Source: Berkiella sp964594635 (GTDB lineage Bacteria > Pseudomonadota > Gammaproteobacteria > Berkiellales > Berkiellaceae). From it: a DNA stretch of 64,000 nucleotides. The DNA lies in contig CAZQMV010000004.1 in NCBI GenBank assembly GCA_964594635.1, positions 62,001 through 126,000 of the forward strand, given 5' to 3'. The position numbers and the translations under genes were made by a program. Position 1 is the stretch's first letter. Each line of letters opens with the position of its first letter. Below are positions 42,924-52,679 of the stretch, piece after piece. The notes below the pieces were generated by a model, which searched no databases, was not told the origin of the DNA, and saw only the letters and a program-made list of their open reading frames with translations.

Positions 42924-44993
42924 ATGAATCGCGTGTTGGCTTTTAGCTTCTCCATTTTTTTAAGTGCTTTCTTACTTTTCATTATTCAACCTTTGTTAGC
43001 TAAAACGCTCTTACCCTTATTTGGCGGCTCACCGGCAGTGTGGCTGTCCAACCTAGTCTTTTACCAGACGGCATTATTACTTGGATATGCTTATGCTTAT
43101 TTTGTCACTAAAATCAAACGCATCTCGCGACAAGCCATGGTGCATTTTGGGTTATTAGCGCTTTCACTGTTTTTACTGCCCATTACGCCAGCAAAAGAAT
43201 TGGCAACGCTCACCTGGTGGCAACCGCTCACGGTTTTTGCTGTATTAGGCACAACGCTACTCGCGCCCGTCGTGGTATTGTCTGCAACCAGCCCCTTGCT
43301 GCAATTTTGGTATTATCATAGCTATCATAGTAATTTTCCCTATCGCTATTATGCATTATCCAATTTTGGCTCTTTACTGGGACTCTTCGCTTTTCCGCTC
43401 CTCTTAGAGCCGCTCTTTGGACTTAAAGTTCAGCTTGCTTGGTGGTCTATCGGTTATGCGCTCTTTTGTGCTGGATGCGCTATTTGTGCATGGATAACCC
43501 TAAGACAAAATCGTTCATTAGAGCATAAAACAACGTCGTCAGCGCCAGTTGCAGTCAGCGCCGTTTTTTCTTGGCTATTACTCACCGCGTTAAGTAGTGC
43601 ACTCTTATTAACAACGTCGCAAGTGATGATGCAAAACGTCATTGGCATGCCTTTATTGTGGGTCATACCGTTAGCGCTTTATTTAATTTCCTATATTGTT
43701 ATTTTTTATCAACCGCGTTGTTACTATCGTCCCGTATGGATCAGTATTTTCTTACTCTTAAGCGCCGCTATTTTTTATCTGCCGACCCATCATCAATTAA
43801 CTTTATTAGTTCAAATTGTTAGCTTTACATTACTGTTATTTTCTGGCTGTATGATTTGTCATGGCGAGTTGTATAGTCTAAAGCCCGATAAACAACATCT
43901 CACTTTTTATTACCTGATGATGGCCTTAGGCGGCGTGTTGGGCGGGCTTTTTGTCAATCTCGTTTCACCACTTATCTTTGATGAATGGTGGGATTTTTAC
44001 GGAACGATATTTGGTATTTTCCTCTATATCATTTGTGTGCCGATCTCAAAGGTTTCACTGCCAGAAGCGCCACAAGAAACTTCTTTGGTCCAACGAACAT
44101 TGCTCCCCTTGTCCTTATTTGCTTTTGTGGGCTTAATCGCTTTACTGACAGTCACCTTGAAAAAAACTCATGCCGAACTGGTCATGGTACATCGTAATTT
44201 TTTAGGAACATTTGAAATTGCTGAGCGCTATCGAGAACGCTCTGATCATATGCGGATCCTGCGTAACGGCAATATATTGCATGGTCAACAATATTTAGCG
44301 TCCAATCTTCGTTCCAGCGCAACCACTTATTACAGTCAAAAAAGTGGCATTGGAATAGCGATTGAATATCTTCGCCAGCAAAAAATTAATACCCCCATGC
44401 ATTTACACATCGGGGCGATTGGTCTTGGAACGGGCACGATTGCAGCACTTGCTCACAACGGCGATACAATCCGTTTTTATGAACTTGATCCGGATATTGT
44501 GAAAGCCACCAACCAGTATTTTTCATTCTTGAGTGATAGTCCGGCAAAAATTGAAATCGTTGTTGACGATGGACGGCTAGCGTTAGTAAAAGAATTACAA
44601 AAGACAGGATCTCAACAATTTGATGTCATTGCCGTTGATGCTTTCAATGGAGATGCCATTCCCTTACATTTATTAACAAAAGAAGCTTTTCAAATTTACC
44701 TTAGTCACCTAAAACCCAATGGGATTTTAGCTTTTCATATTTCTAGCCGTTATGTCGATCTGTACCCACCCTTGCAAGCCCTGTCTTCTGAATTAGGCTT
44801 ATCTGCCTTTTTGTCACATCATTCACCCAAAGAAGAAGGATGGGCGTTGCAATCTGAATGGTTATTAATTAGTCGACATCCTGAAGTTGGTCTCTTTCTT
44901 TTTAGAAAAGGGGCGTTAACCTTTCGGGATGCTAGAATATCCGATATTTGGACAGATGATTATAATTATCTCTTGCCGATTATTCGTTGGTGA
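42924..44993 (+). CDS. Membrane spermidine-synthase-like fusion protein
   Basis: A 689-residue fusion. The first about 390 residues hold some ten hydrophobic segments like MFS-type membrane domains. The C-terminal about 250 residues form a spermidine-synthase/methyltransferase-like Rossmann domain (GAIGLGTGTIAAL, RFYELDPDI, VVDDGRL, VIAVDAFNGDAIP). The usual polyamine-site signature DSTDP is replaced by DAFNGD, so a polyamine product is doubtful. The true speE is encoded at 35.4 kb. Fusions of this type are widespread but functionally uncharacterised. Confidence 0.82.
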   Translation: MNRVLAFSFSIFLSAFLLFIIQPLLAKTLLPLFGGSPAVWLSNLVFYQTALLLGYAYAYFVTKIKRISRQAMVHFGLLALSLFLLPITPAKELATLTWWQPLTVFAVLGTTLLAPVVVLSATSPLLQFWYYHSYHSNFPYRYYALSNFGSLLGLFAFPLLLEPLFGLKVQLAWWSIGYALFCAGCAICAWITLRQNRSLEHKTTSSAPVAVSAVFSWLLLTALSSALLLTTSQVMMQNVIGMPLLWVIPLALYLISYIVIFYQPRCYYRPVWISIFLLLSAAIFYLPTHHQLTLLVQIVSFTLLLFSGCMICHGELYSLKPDKQHLTFYYLMMALGGVLGGLFVNLVSPLIFDEWWDFYGTIFGIFLYIICVPISKVSLPEAPQETSLVQRTLLPLSLFAFVGLIALLTVTLKKTHAELVMVHRNFLGTFEIAERYRERSDHMRILRNGNILHGQQYLASNLRSSATTYYSQKSGIGIAIEYLRQQKINTPMHLHIGAIGLGTGTIAALAHNGDTIRFYELDPDIVKATNQYFSFLSDSPAKIEIVVDDGRLALVKELQKTGSQQFDVIAVDAFNGDAIPLHLLTKEAFQIYLSHLKPNGILAFHISSRYVDLYPPLQALSSELGLSAFLSHHSPKEEGWALQSEWLLISRHPEVGLFLFRKGALTFRDARISDIWTDDYNYLLPIIRW

Positions 44994-45032
44994 ATTAAAC
45001 TCCACGGCCCTAAATAGCATTAGGCTCGAGAA

Positions 45033-47060
45033 ATGTCTGAATTAAACGCCGAACAAAAAGCGGCCATTCGCTACATCGACGGCCCGCTCCTTGTTATTGC
45101 TGGGGCTGGCAGCGGAAAAACGCGCGTTATCACGCAAAAAATTGCCTATCTCATCACAGAATGTGACTTGCTCCCAGGACAAATTTATGCAGTGACATTT
45201 ACCAATAAAGCAGCAAGTGAAATGGCTGAGCGGACACAAAAGCTGCTCAAAAAAACGCTGCAAAAAGGTAAAAAAAATCAGCGGATCCAAGTGTCGACTT
45301 TTCATTCTTTAGGATTGTCGATTATTAAAAGGGAAGCTGCACATCTTCAACTGAATTCAAATTTTACCTTATTTGATTCGTTCGATTCACAACATTTGTT
45401 AAAAGAATTAAGTGAGCGCGTTAGCGCGGTGAGCGACGAGTCATTAAAATCCATATCGCAACAAATTTCCAACTGGAAAAATGAACTTAAAACACCTGAG
45501 CGCGCTTTAAATGAAGCGACACAAGAGCCAGAACACTTGGCTGCGCGCTTTTTTACCTTTTATGAAAATGCATTACGTGCCTACAATGCTGTCGACTTCG
45601 ATGATTTAATTGCACTCCCTTTTAAGCTCTTTCAAGATAATCGCGCTATTCTCGATAGCTGGCAAGATAAAATTCGTTACTTACTGGTAGATGAATATCA
45701 AGATACCAATACTGCTCAGTACGAACTGATTAAATGCCTTTGTGGTGTCCGACAAGCATTGACTGTAGTGGGTGATGATGATCAATCCATTTATGCTTGG
45801 CGCGGCGCGCACCCTGAAAATATTCAACGTTTGCAAAAAGATTATCCACGTTTAAATGTGATCAAACTAGAGCAAAATTATCGCTCAACCAGTAATATTT
45901 TGTTTTCAGCTAATCATTTGATTAGTCATAATCCACATTTGTTTGAAAAGAAATTATGGAGTACGCATGGCAGTGGCGATCCCATTCGTATTATCTCTTG
46001 TGCCAACGAAGTCGATGAGGCTGAAAGGGTTGTGCATGAAATTGCCGCTCATCAATTTCGCTATCGATTAAATCATCAAGACTATGCCATCCTTTATCGT
46101 AGCAATCATCAATCACGCAATATTGAACAAGCCTTACGTGAGCAAGGGATCCCCTATCACGTAAGTGGTGATACTTCTTTTTTCTCGCGTTCAGAAATCA
46201 AAGATCTGTTTGCTTATTTTCGCTTAATGATAAATCCACAAGATGATGCCGCCTTTTTGCGATCGGTAAATATTCCACGCCGCGATATTGGCCCTGCTAC
46301 GGTTGAAAAACTGGGCTTGTATGCCAAAGAGCGACAAGCAAGTTTATTTGATGCATCGCTCGAATTTGGCTTAACCCAGTGGCTTGATGAGAAAGCTTGC
46401 AACCGCGTTAAAGCTTTCGCTGATCTCGTGTTGGAAGCAAAACACAAACTGTTTGAAGCCGACAATTGCGTGAGCGAAGTTGAAGCCTTCATCGAGACGA
46501 TCCGTTACTATGAGTACTTAACCGATACCTCGCCAAACCCAACCAATGCTCAAAAGCGTATTGAAAATGTTAAAGAATTGCTCAATTGGTTAAAGCGATT
46601 AACCGATCCCACGCAAGAAACACCACATCGTTTTGAAGAAGCTATTCATAAAATGACCCTGATCGATATGCTCGATAGGCAGGGTGAACAAAACCTGAAC
46701 GCCGTGCAATTGATGACTTTGCATGCTGCTAAAGGCTTAGAATTTCCCCATGTGTATATTATTGGCTGGGAAGAAGAAACACTACCACATAAAACCAGTA
46801 TTGCCCAAGATACGGTAGAAGAAGAGCGGCGCTTAGCCTATGTGGGGATGACGCGCGCACAAAAGACTTTAACGCTCACCTACCCAAAACAACGCAAACG
46901 TTATGGCGAATGGCAAATTGTCACCCCCAGCCGTTTCTTAGATGAACTACCGCCGGATTATTTAGCTTGGGAAGGTCAAGTGGAAGTCTCAGAAGAAAAG
47001 CAACGCGAAAGTGGTCAAAACCATCTCAATGCTTTGAAGGCACTACTTCAACAAAACTAA
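45033..47060 (+). CDS. rep: ATP-dependent DNA helicase Rep
   Basis: SF1A 3'-5' helicase accompanying the replisome and removing protein roadblocks. The 675-residue length fits Rep (E. coli 673) rather than UvrD. Motifs are visible in order: Walker A AGAGSGKT, TFTNKAA, DEYQDTN, GDDDQSIY, LEQNYRST, LMTLHAAKGLEF and VGMTRAQK. The paralogue uvrD is encoded at 60.0-62.2 kb, so both helicases are present. Confidence 0.94.
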   Translation: MSELNAEQKAAIRYIDGPLLVIAGAGSGKTRVITQKIAYLITECDLLPGQIYAVTFTNKAASEMAERTQKLLKKTLQKGKKNQRIQVSTFHSLGLSIIKREAAHLQLNSNFTLFDSFDSQHLLKELSERVSAVSDESLKSISQQISNWKNELKTPERALNEATQEPEHLAARFFTFYENALRAYNAVDFDDLIALPFKLFQDNRAILDSWQDKIRYLLVDEYQDTNTAQYELIKCLCGVRQALTVVGDDDQSIYAWRGAHPENIQRLQKDYPRLNVIKLEQNYRSTSNILFSANHLISHNPHLFEKKLWSTHGSGDPIRIISCANEVDEAERVVHEIAAHQFRYRLNHQDYAILYRSNHQSRNIEQALREQGIPYHVSGDTSFFSRSEIKDLFAYFRLMINPQDDAAFLRSVNIPRRDIGPATVEKLGLYAKERQASLFDASLEFGLTQWLDEKACNRVKAFADLVLEAKHKLFEADNCVSEVEAFIETIRYYEYLTDTSPNPTNAQKRIENVKELLNWLKRLTDPTQETPHRFEEAIHKMTLIDMLDRQGEQNLNAVQLMTLHAAKGLEFPHVYIIGWEEETLPHKTSIAQDTVEEERRLAYVGMTRAQKTLTLTYPKQRKRYGEWQIVTPSRFLDELPPDYLAWEGQVEVSEEKQRESGQNHLNALKALLQQN

Positions 47061-47097
47061 AATTGAAAAAGATTTGTTATTTTAAAGAATCGAACCA

Positions 47098-47198
47098 TTG
47101 GCTTTTAGGCTAGGCGCCTAGACCTCGAATCAATAGGAGTGCACACCTTAGTGCATGACTGTTGTGAGAGGTCGACGGCAACAACGCATAAAAGCCAA
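47098..47198. repeat. 101-bp nested-palindrome element with perfect 10-bp terminal inverted repeats
   Basis: Termini TTGGCTTTTA (47098-47107) and TAAAAGCCAA (47189-47198) are perfect inverted repeats. Nested inside are the palindrome CTAGGCGCCTAG (47110-47121), GACCTC / GAGGTC (47121-47126, 47168-47173), GTTGT / ACAAC (47161-47165, 47181-47185) and a central hairpin TGCAC / GTGCA (47140-47144, 47151-47155). It lies between convergent rep and cytochrome c5. It could be a MITE-like repeat or a structured RNA; it encodes nothing and has no T-run. Confidence 0.65.
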
Positions 47199-47207
47199 GG
47201 GAGAAGA

Positions 47208-47639
47208 TTATTTCGGTAACATGTACTCAATTGCCATCTTTAGTTCTTCATCAGAACACTGCATACAAGTCCCTTTGGGTGGCATCGCGCCTTTGCCTTT
47301 AATTGCAATGGCTAACATTTCATTCATGCCCACTTCCATACGAGATTTCCACTCTGCAGCGTTACGGAATTTCGGTGCACCGCCCACGCCTGTTTCATGG
47401 CAAACCGCACAAGTTGATTTATAGCGATCTTGCCCTGCATTGGGTCCCAATGCTTCTGTGACAAGTGCAACGGGTGCGCCGCTGCCACCTTCTGCATCCA
47501 CCTTACCGATGGGCGTTAGGCGCCTTGCAATCGCCTCTGGGGACATTGGCTCTGTCACTTTACGGCAATCAGCAAAAGCGGCTGACGAAGCCAATGACAA
47601 TATGATGTAACTGATTAGAATTCGAATGCTATCTTTCAC
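47208..47639 (-). CDS. Cytochrome c5-type monohaem cytochrome
   Basis: Periplasmic electron carrier. The 143-residue product has a signal peptide (1-23, cleavage after AFA), one haem site CAVCH, a Met ligand in GAMPPKG and two extra cysteines (TCMQCS) typical of cytochrome c5. It is likely to donate electrons to a terminal oxidase. The gene is convergent with rep across the 101-bp palindromic element. Confidence 0.93.
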   Translation of the reverse strand: MKDSIRILISYIILSLASSAAFADCRKVTEPMSPEAIARRLTPIGKVDAEGGSGAPVALVTEALGPNAGQDRYKSTCAVCHETGVGGAPKFRNAAEWKSRMEVGMNEMLAIAIKGKGAMPPKGTCMQCSDEELKMAIEYMLPK

Positions 47640-47735
47640 CCTTTACTCCGGTGTGGGGTTTCAAACTTTGGCCCATAGTATACCCACTCTTTTTTCATGC
47701 GCCAAACGCACAAAATATCTAGTTTTATAACTTCT

Positions 47736-48500
47736 CTATGTTGACCAATGAGAAGGCAATTTTAATTGCTGCCCATGACGGTTCAACCACCTATCATGCG
47801 TTTTAAAATCAGCCATACACTCAGCAACCTTGCTCCAAAACCGGGGCCCATGGTTACGATAAAATAAATGGCCAAGCTCATGCGCCACCACATACTCCAA
47901 GATGGGTGCTGGCGCGATAACAAGCAACCAATTCAGGTAGATATTTTGTGTGATCCCACAACTACCCCACCGGCTTTTCTGTTGTTTGAGTTTGACCTCT
48001 TTTGGCCATCTACCAAGCTTTTGGCAAAATTGATGAATGCTAGCCTCAATAATCGACATTGCTTGCTTTTGATACCAAACCAATAGCTGCGCCTTGATCT
48101 CCTTTTCGACTTCAACACAGCGCGTTTGGAAGGGGACAGAAACCATTAAACGATCGCCGATCTGTACTGGTGGCACAGATACCCCATAGCGCACCACCAA
48201 AAGCAGTTGCATGCCTCGATAAGGCACAGTATGGTCCGCTAAAAATTCGCAAGGCCATAACGAGACTGGCTCACTTTTCTTGATCTGGCGATTTTGCTGC
48301 TTGCTCATCCAACGCCTTTGCTGGCATAGAAATTGGATAATGGCTTGATTGGAGATCCGCCAGGGTGCGACCACCTCAAAGTAATGGGATCTTGCGATAA
48401 TATGTAAGCGCTTTGCACGAGCACTTCGTCGCAGTGTGTACAAAAGTGGTTTATGATCGTATTGAATAAAAGGCATTTTTAAATAAGTTAACTCAAGCAT
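47736..48500 (-). CDS. YgjP-like zinc metallopeptidase domain protein
   Basis: Member of the YgjP (DUF45/SprT-like, M48-related) family of predicted metal-dependent hydrolases. The zinc motif HELGH is followed by a third ligand in NHGPRFW, and the family segments QKSRWGSC and LNWLLVIAPAP precede it. The start is uncertain: in-frame ATGs at 48590, 48533, 48500 and 48476 are possible. The first two overlap the divergent gene at 48532, so 48500 (254 residues) or 48476 (246) is preferred. Substrate is unknown; the family may act on proteins in stress or repair. Confidence 0.8.
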   Translation of the reverse strand: MLELTYLKMPFIQYDHKPLLYTLRRSARAKRLHIIARSHYFEVVAPWRISNQAIIQFLCQQRRWMSKQQNRQIKKSEPVSLWPCEFLADHTVPYRGMQLLLVVRYGVSVPPVQIGDRLMVSVPFQTRCVEVEKEIKAQLLVWYQKQAMSIIEASIHQFCQKLGRWPKEVKLKQQKSRWGSCGITQNIYLNWLLVIAPAPILEYVVAHELGHLFYRNHGPRFWSKVAECMADFKTHDRWLNRHGQQLKLPSHWST

Positions 48501-48531
48501 TTCAAACAGCGACAGAGGAAAGGATAATAAC

Positions 48532-49485
48532 ATGGGGCTTTTGATCAACGGACAGTGGCACGACGAATGGTATGACACCAAAAAGTCCAAAGGTGAGTTT
48601 GTCCGTGAGAAAAGCCAGTTTAGAAACTGGATAACAATCGATGGTCAAACAGGCCCAACCGGTAAAGCCGGCTTCAAGGCCGAAAGTGGCCGTTATCATC
48701 TCTATGTTTCTTATGCTTGTCCTTGGGCACACCGTACGATTATTTTTCGCGCCTTAAAAAATTTAACGGATCATGTGTCAATGAGCTTGGTTCACCCCCA
48801 TATGCTGTCACGCGGCTGGGAATTTATCCCAACCCACCCCCATTTTCGTGATCCCCTCAATTATTGCCGCAGCTTGTACGAAGTTTACTTATTAACCGAT
48901 CCTTTCTTCTCAGGCAGAGTGACGGTTCCTGTACTGTGGGACAAAAAACAGCATGAAATAGTCAACAATGAATCTTCGGAAATTATTCGAATGTTCAATA
49001 GTGCCTTTTCACAAGTTGCGCAAAGTGAAACCGACTTTTATCCGGTGGAACTTCGTCCCGATATTGATGCCATAAACGAATTTGTCTATACGAATATTAA
49101 TAATGGCGTCTATCGTTGTGGTTTTGCTACCGAACAAACGGCTTATGAAAAAGCTTTTCATGAGCTCTTTAATGCGCTTGACACTATCGAGAAGCGATTA
49201 GAAAATCAAACGTATTTAATTAAAGATACCTTGACCGAAGCTGATTGGCGGTTATTCACAACACTCGTCCGCTTTGATGTTGTTTACTATAGCCATTTTA
49301 AATGTAATCAAAAAATGATCCGAGATTATCCACATTTATCGCGTTACCTTAAAGCGCTTTACCATCATCCTAAAGTGCAAGAAACTGTTCATTTTGATCA
49401 AATCAAAGCACATTACTACTATAGTCAAAATACCCTTAACCCTTCTCGTGTGGTGCCATTAGGGCCACCCATTGATTTGGATTAG
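48532..49485 (+). CDS. yqjG: Glutathionyl-hydroquinone reductase (Xi-class glutathione transferase)
   Basis: Reduces glutathionyl-hydroquinones to hydroquinones using glutathione. The 317-residue product has the Xi-class signature YACPWAHRT with the catalytic Cys, the N-terminal FRNWIT segment and a C-terminal GST helical domain (about 165-310, with LTEADWRLF). A ribosome-binding site AGAGGAAAGGA precedes the ATG. dam follows after 9 bases. Confidence 0.93.
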   Translation: MGLLINGQWHDEWYDTKKSKGEFVREKSQFRNWITIDGQTGPTGKAGFKAESGRYHLYVSYACPWAHRTIIFRALKNLTDHVSMSLVHPHMLSRGWEFIPTHPHFRDPLNYCRSLYEVYLLTDPFFSGRVTVPVLWDKKQHEIVNNESSEIIRMFNSAFSQVAQSETDFYPVELRPDIDAINEFVYTNINNGVYRCGFATEQTAYEKAFHELFNALDTIEKRLENQTYLIKDTLTEADWRLFTTLVRFDVVYYSHFKCNQKMIRDYPHLSRYLKALYHHPKVQETVHFDQIKAHYYYSQNTLNPSRVVPLGPPIDLD

Positions 49486-49494
49486 AGAATACAA

Positions 49495-50331
49495 ATGAGT
49501 CATCCTCCTTTGGTGCGACCTTTTTTAAAATGGCCTGGCGGCAAATTTCGTTTGGTGCCAACCCTAAAAGCTCACCTCGTTGAAAATCGCTACTTGGTTG
49601 AACCCTTTGCGGGTGCTGGCGCTTTATTTTTGAATACTCACCATCCAGAGATCTTGATTAATGACATTAATCCGGATCTGATTAATATTTATCGGCAGCT
49701 CCAACAAATGGGGCCAGACTTTATCAATAAAGCAAAAGAGTTCTTTCAAGCAAAATATAATCGCTCTAAAATTTACTACCAGCTGCGAGCGAAATTTAAT
49801 CGCAGTAAAAAACCACTCGACCGTGCTTTATTGTTCTTGTATTTGAATCGTCATGGCTATAACGGGCTATGCCGCTATAATTTGAAAGGTCATTATAATG
49901 TCCCTTTTGGGGCTTATGCCGCTCCCTATTTCCCAGAAGCTGAGCTTCTTATCTCTCACGCAAGACTACAGCACGTCAAACTGCATTGTGAAAGTTATCT
50001 CTCGTTTTTAACTTGCTTAATGGAACGCGATCTGTCCGAAATGGTCATCTATTGCGATCCGCCTTATGCTCCTTTGAGCAAAACTGCAAACTTCACAGGC
50101 TATGCCGCCAATAGATTTACATTGGACGATCAAAAAAGCTTAGCGCAAATTGCCAAGCAACTGGCAAAACTTGGGGCGATGGTATTAATCAGCAATCATG
50201 ATACGCCTTTTACACGCAGCATTTATCGTGGGGCTAAATTAAAACAAATTGAAGTGAGCCGCACGATCAGCTGCCAAGGATCAAAGCGAGTAAAAGTGCC
50301 TGAGCTAATTGCTTGTTTTAAAGCGCGTTAG
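49495..50331 (+). CDS. dam: DNA adenine methyltransferase Dam
   Basis: N6-adenine methylase of GATC sites, used in mismatch repair strand choice, replication timing and gene regulation. The 278-residue product matches E. coli Dam (278) with the AdoMet motif VEPFAGAGALF, KWPGGKFRLVP at the N-terminus and the catalytic motif DPPYAP. It is a solitary methylase with no restriction partner. Its 3' end overlaps the convergent dsbA gene by 27 bases. Confidence 0.95.
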   Translation: MSHPPLVRPFLKWPGGKFRLVPTLKAHLVENRYLVEPFAGAGALFLNTHHPEILINDINPDLINIYRQLQQMGPDFINKAKEFFQAKYNRSKIYYQLRAKFNRSKKPLDRALLFLYLNRHGYNGLCRYNLKGHYNVPFGAYAAPYFPEAELLISHARLQHVKLHCESYLSFLTCLMERDLSEMVIYCDPPYAPLSKTANFTGYAANRFTLDDQKSLAQIAKQLAKLGAMVLISNHDTPFTRSIYRGAKLKQIEVSRTISCQGSKRVKVPELIACFKAR

Positions 50332-51108
50332 AAACCTTTGAAAGAAGCTGGTTTTAGTAGGCTCTACTTCTTTTGGCGCGGAAGTAGGCGCTGTCTCTGG
50401 GATCATCGGCGTCACTTCAGACGTTATCGCAACAGGAGGAAGTTGTATCTCTCCTTTCTCCACTTTAATCAAATAGTTCACAATAGCGATAACATTTTCT
50501 TGTGAGCCCGCTAAACGCGCGGTGGTGACAAAAATACCCTTAGGACCATGCACAAGCACCGCAGGTACCGCGGTAATACGATAGGCACGCGTAATATTGC
50601 CCGCCCATTTTTGTTTGCGATTCAGGCTAAAAGAGTCAAACTCTTGGTCGAATGTTTTTTGAGGGATCCCTTGGCTTATAAAAAATGCTCTTAAGGTATC
50701 ATCTGAGGAGCTTGTGATTTTATTGGTGTGGATCGCTTCAAACAAGGGCGCATGAATTTTGTCCATCACGTCCAGGTTCTGTGCCGTAAAGTAAGCTTTC
50801 GTCAAATTACGCCATTCGGTATGAAACTCAACAGGAACACGCTGAAAACTGACATCAGGAGGTAGCGTTGCTCGCCACTGCTCTATCAACGGATCTAGCA
50901 GGTAACAACCCGCACAACCATAGCTAAAAAATTCGATCACATAAATATGGTTAGGATCTTTTGCCAACTCTTTGACTAAGGCATTTTCTGCAATGTCCGC
51001 CGGAGCTTGTTGATAGTGCTTCCCTGCTTCAATCAGTAAATCGGCTCTGACAGTGAAAGATGTCAAAAGCGTTAATAAAGCAATAAAAGTGGCAGTTACT
51101 TTATTCAT
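50305..51108 (-). CDS. dsbA: DsbA-type thiol:disulfide interchange protein with atypical CAGC active site
   Basis: Periplasmic thioredoxin-fold oxidase introducing disulfides. The signal peptide spans 1-22. The active site is Cys65-Ala-Gly-Cys68 in SYGCAGCYLL, instead of the classical CPHC, and the cis-Pro loop is AVPAV (Pro182). The fold is otherwise DsbA-like. The 267-residue product has an extra Pro/Thr-rich C-terminal tail (about 228-267) not found in E. coli DsbA. It follows cytochrome c4 as in Pseudomonas (dsbA-cc4-engB-polA). The changed dipeptide should alter redox potential. Confidence 0.9.
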   Translation of the reverse strand: MNKVTATFIALLTLLTSFTVRADLLIEAGKHYQQAPADIAENALVKELAKDPNHIYVIEFFSYGCAGCYLLDPLIEQWRATLPPDVSFQRVPVEFHTEWRNLTKAYFTAQNLDVMDKIHAPLFEAIHTNKITSSSDDTLRAFFISQGIPQKTFDQEFDSFSLNRKQKWAGNITRAYRITAVPAVLVHGPKGIFVTTARLAGSQENVIAIVNYLIKVEKGEIQLPPVAITSEVTPMIPETAPTSAPKEVEPTKTSFFQRFLTRFKTSN

Positions 51109-51124
51109 CTAAGCATCCCTTTAA

Positions 51125-51742
51125 CTAGTGCAGACCCTCTATGTAACTACTAACGGCTTTCATTTCCTCAGCACTCATCCGGTGACTGATACTTTCCATC
51201 ATGCCATTCGGGCTATTTTTACGTTTACCATCGCGAAAAGCGATTAATTGATTTTCGATATAGGTGGCATGCTGTCCCGCGAGTTTAGGGAACTTCGCTG
51301 CTTCATTGCCTTCCCCAGCAGGTCCATGACAAGCCATACAAGCACTCACGCCCGATTGCATGTTACCACCGCGATAAAGACGTTCACCCATTGCAACAAA
51401 TTCGCTTTGGGCTTTACCCATGGTTTGTTTTTGGGAAGCATAGAAAGCGGACAAATCCGCGATATCTTGATCAGACAACGCCGCAACCATCGCAAACATA
51501 GAGGCTTCATAACGTGGACCTTTTTCGCCCAAACGGAAGTCTTTGAGTTCTTTTTCTAAATAATTTTCATACTGTCCAGCAATCTTCGGCCAGTTTGGTA
51601 CAGTGCTATTCCCATCTGGACCATGACACGCAACACAGGTTTGCGTTTTTGATTTACCCGCCTCGATATTACCTTGTGCCCCGACTCGAACAGCTAGGAA
51701 CACTAAGACGAAGCAAGAAATGAGTTTCCAATAACGTTTCAT
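51125..51742 (-). CDS. Dihaem cytochrome c4
   Basis: Periplasmic dihaem cytochrome passing electrons to terminal oxidases, often cbb3. The 205-residue product has a signal peptide (1-22) and two similar domains, each with a haem site: CVACHGPDGNS and CMACHGPAGEG. Met ligands lie near EASMFAM and NGMMESI. It is transcribed toward dsbA with a 16-base gap. The cc4-engB divergent pair is conserved in Pseudomonas. Confidence 0.95.
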   Translation of the reverse strand: MKRYWKLISCFVLVFLAVRVGAQGNIEAGKSKTQTCVACHGPDGNSTVPNWPKIAGQYENYLEKELKDFRLGEKGPRYEASMFAMVAALSDQDIADLSAFYASQKQTMGKAQSEFVAMGERLYRGGNMQSGVSACMACHGPAGEGNEAAKFPKLAGQHATYIENQLIAFRDGKRKNSPNGMMESISHRMSAEEMKAVSSYIEGLH

Positions 51743-51934
51743 CTAAATTTTTCCAATTTTTCAATTGATTAGAGGCGCGCAAACGCTAGTGCCTGCTTGA
51801 TGCCTCATGCTAAGATGCTTTTTATGATAAAAAAGATTGCCAACTTATACCAACAACCCAAAGGGTGGTCAATAACGCGAATAATGCCCCCTGCCAAGTT
51901 TTTTAAATAACATATTTTTTTGTCCGGTGGTAAA

Positions 51935-52588
51935 ATGGCCAACCCTGTTCCCCTTCCCCAAAATTTTTCTTTTTCCAAGGTCAGCTTTATTAAAAGCGCA
52001 CCTACCCTTACCCAGAGTCCAGAAGATGTCGGCATTGAAGTCGCTTTTGTGGGTCGCTCAAATGCGGGTAAGTCCAGCGCTCTCAATACGATTGCTGGAC
52101 GCGATGGATTAGCGCGGACCAGTAAAACGCCAGGTCGCACCCAATTGATGAATTATTTTTATTTGGATGAACACCGCCGGATAGTCGATTTACCGGGTTA
52201 TGGTTATGCCAAAGTCCCTGAGCGCATTCAAGTGCAAATTGAAGAGCTGCTTGGCAGCTATCTCAGTCAGCGCCAGTGTCTGCAAGGCGTGATCTTGTTA
52301 ATGGATATTCGTCACCCAATGAGAGATTCTGATGTTCACTTTATCGACTTTGCAGAAGAATACGAATTACCCATTCATATCTTGCTCACCAAATGCGACA
52401 AATTAAGTCGCAGTAAAAGTAACCAGATTTTAATCGAAACCCGCAAAGCGATCAGCGTTTATCCGCACGTGAGTGTTCAAACCTTTTCTGCAACCCATCG
52501 TATTGGTTTAGAAGAAGTGTATTCCAAGCTCGATGAGTGGTTTAGCTTTGAGGAAGAAGGCCCGAGCACAGATATTCAGCCGGTGTGA
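51935..52588 (+). CDS. engB: Ribosome biogenesis GTPase EngB (YsxC/YihA)
   Basis: Essential GTPase for late 50S subunit assembly. The ATG at 51935 gives 217 residues (E. coli 210); an in-frame TTG at 51920 is less likely. G motifs are G1 GRSNAGKSS, G3 DLPGYGYA and G4 TKCDKL, and the N-terminal segment SFIKSAPTL is typical. Its 3' flank holds a structured sRNA candidate in the slot where E. coli has spf and Pseudomonas has ersA, beside polA. Confidence 0.96.
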   Translation: MANPVPLPQNFSFSKVSFIKSAPTLTQSPEDVGIEVAFVGRSNAGKSSALNTIAGRDGLARTSKTPGRTQLMNYFYLDEHRRIVDLPGYGYAKVPERIQVQIEELLGSYLSQRQCLQGVILLMDIRHPMRDSDVHFIDFAEEYELPIHILLTKCDKLSRSKSNQILIETRKAISVYPHVSVQTFSATHRIGLEEVYSKLDEWFSFEEEGPSTDIQPV

Positions 52589-52679
52589 TATCTTCTCCGA
52601 GAGGGAAATTGAAGAAGCGCTGTTTTAAGTAGCAGTAAAAAAAAGCTAATGGAACTTACCCTTTTTGCAGATGTCTTAT

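Noticed and set aside
47110..47160. tRNA-like sequence (CTCGAATC resembling a T-arm)
   Set aside because: No acceptor stem, D-arm or CCA end can be formed around it; the nested inverted repeats explain it.
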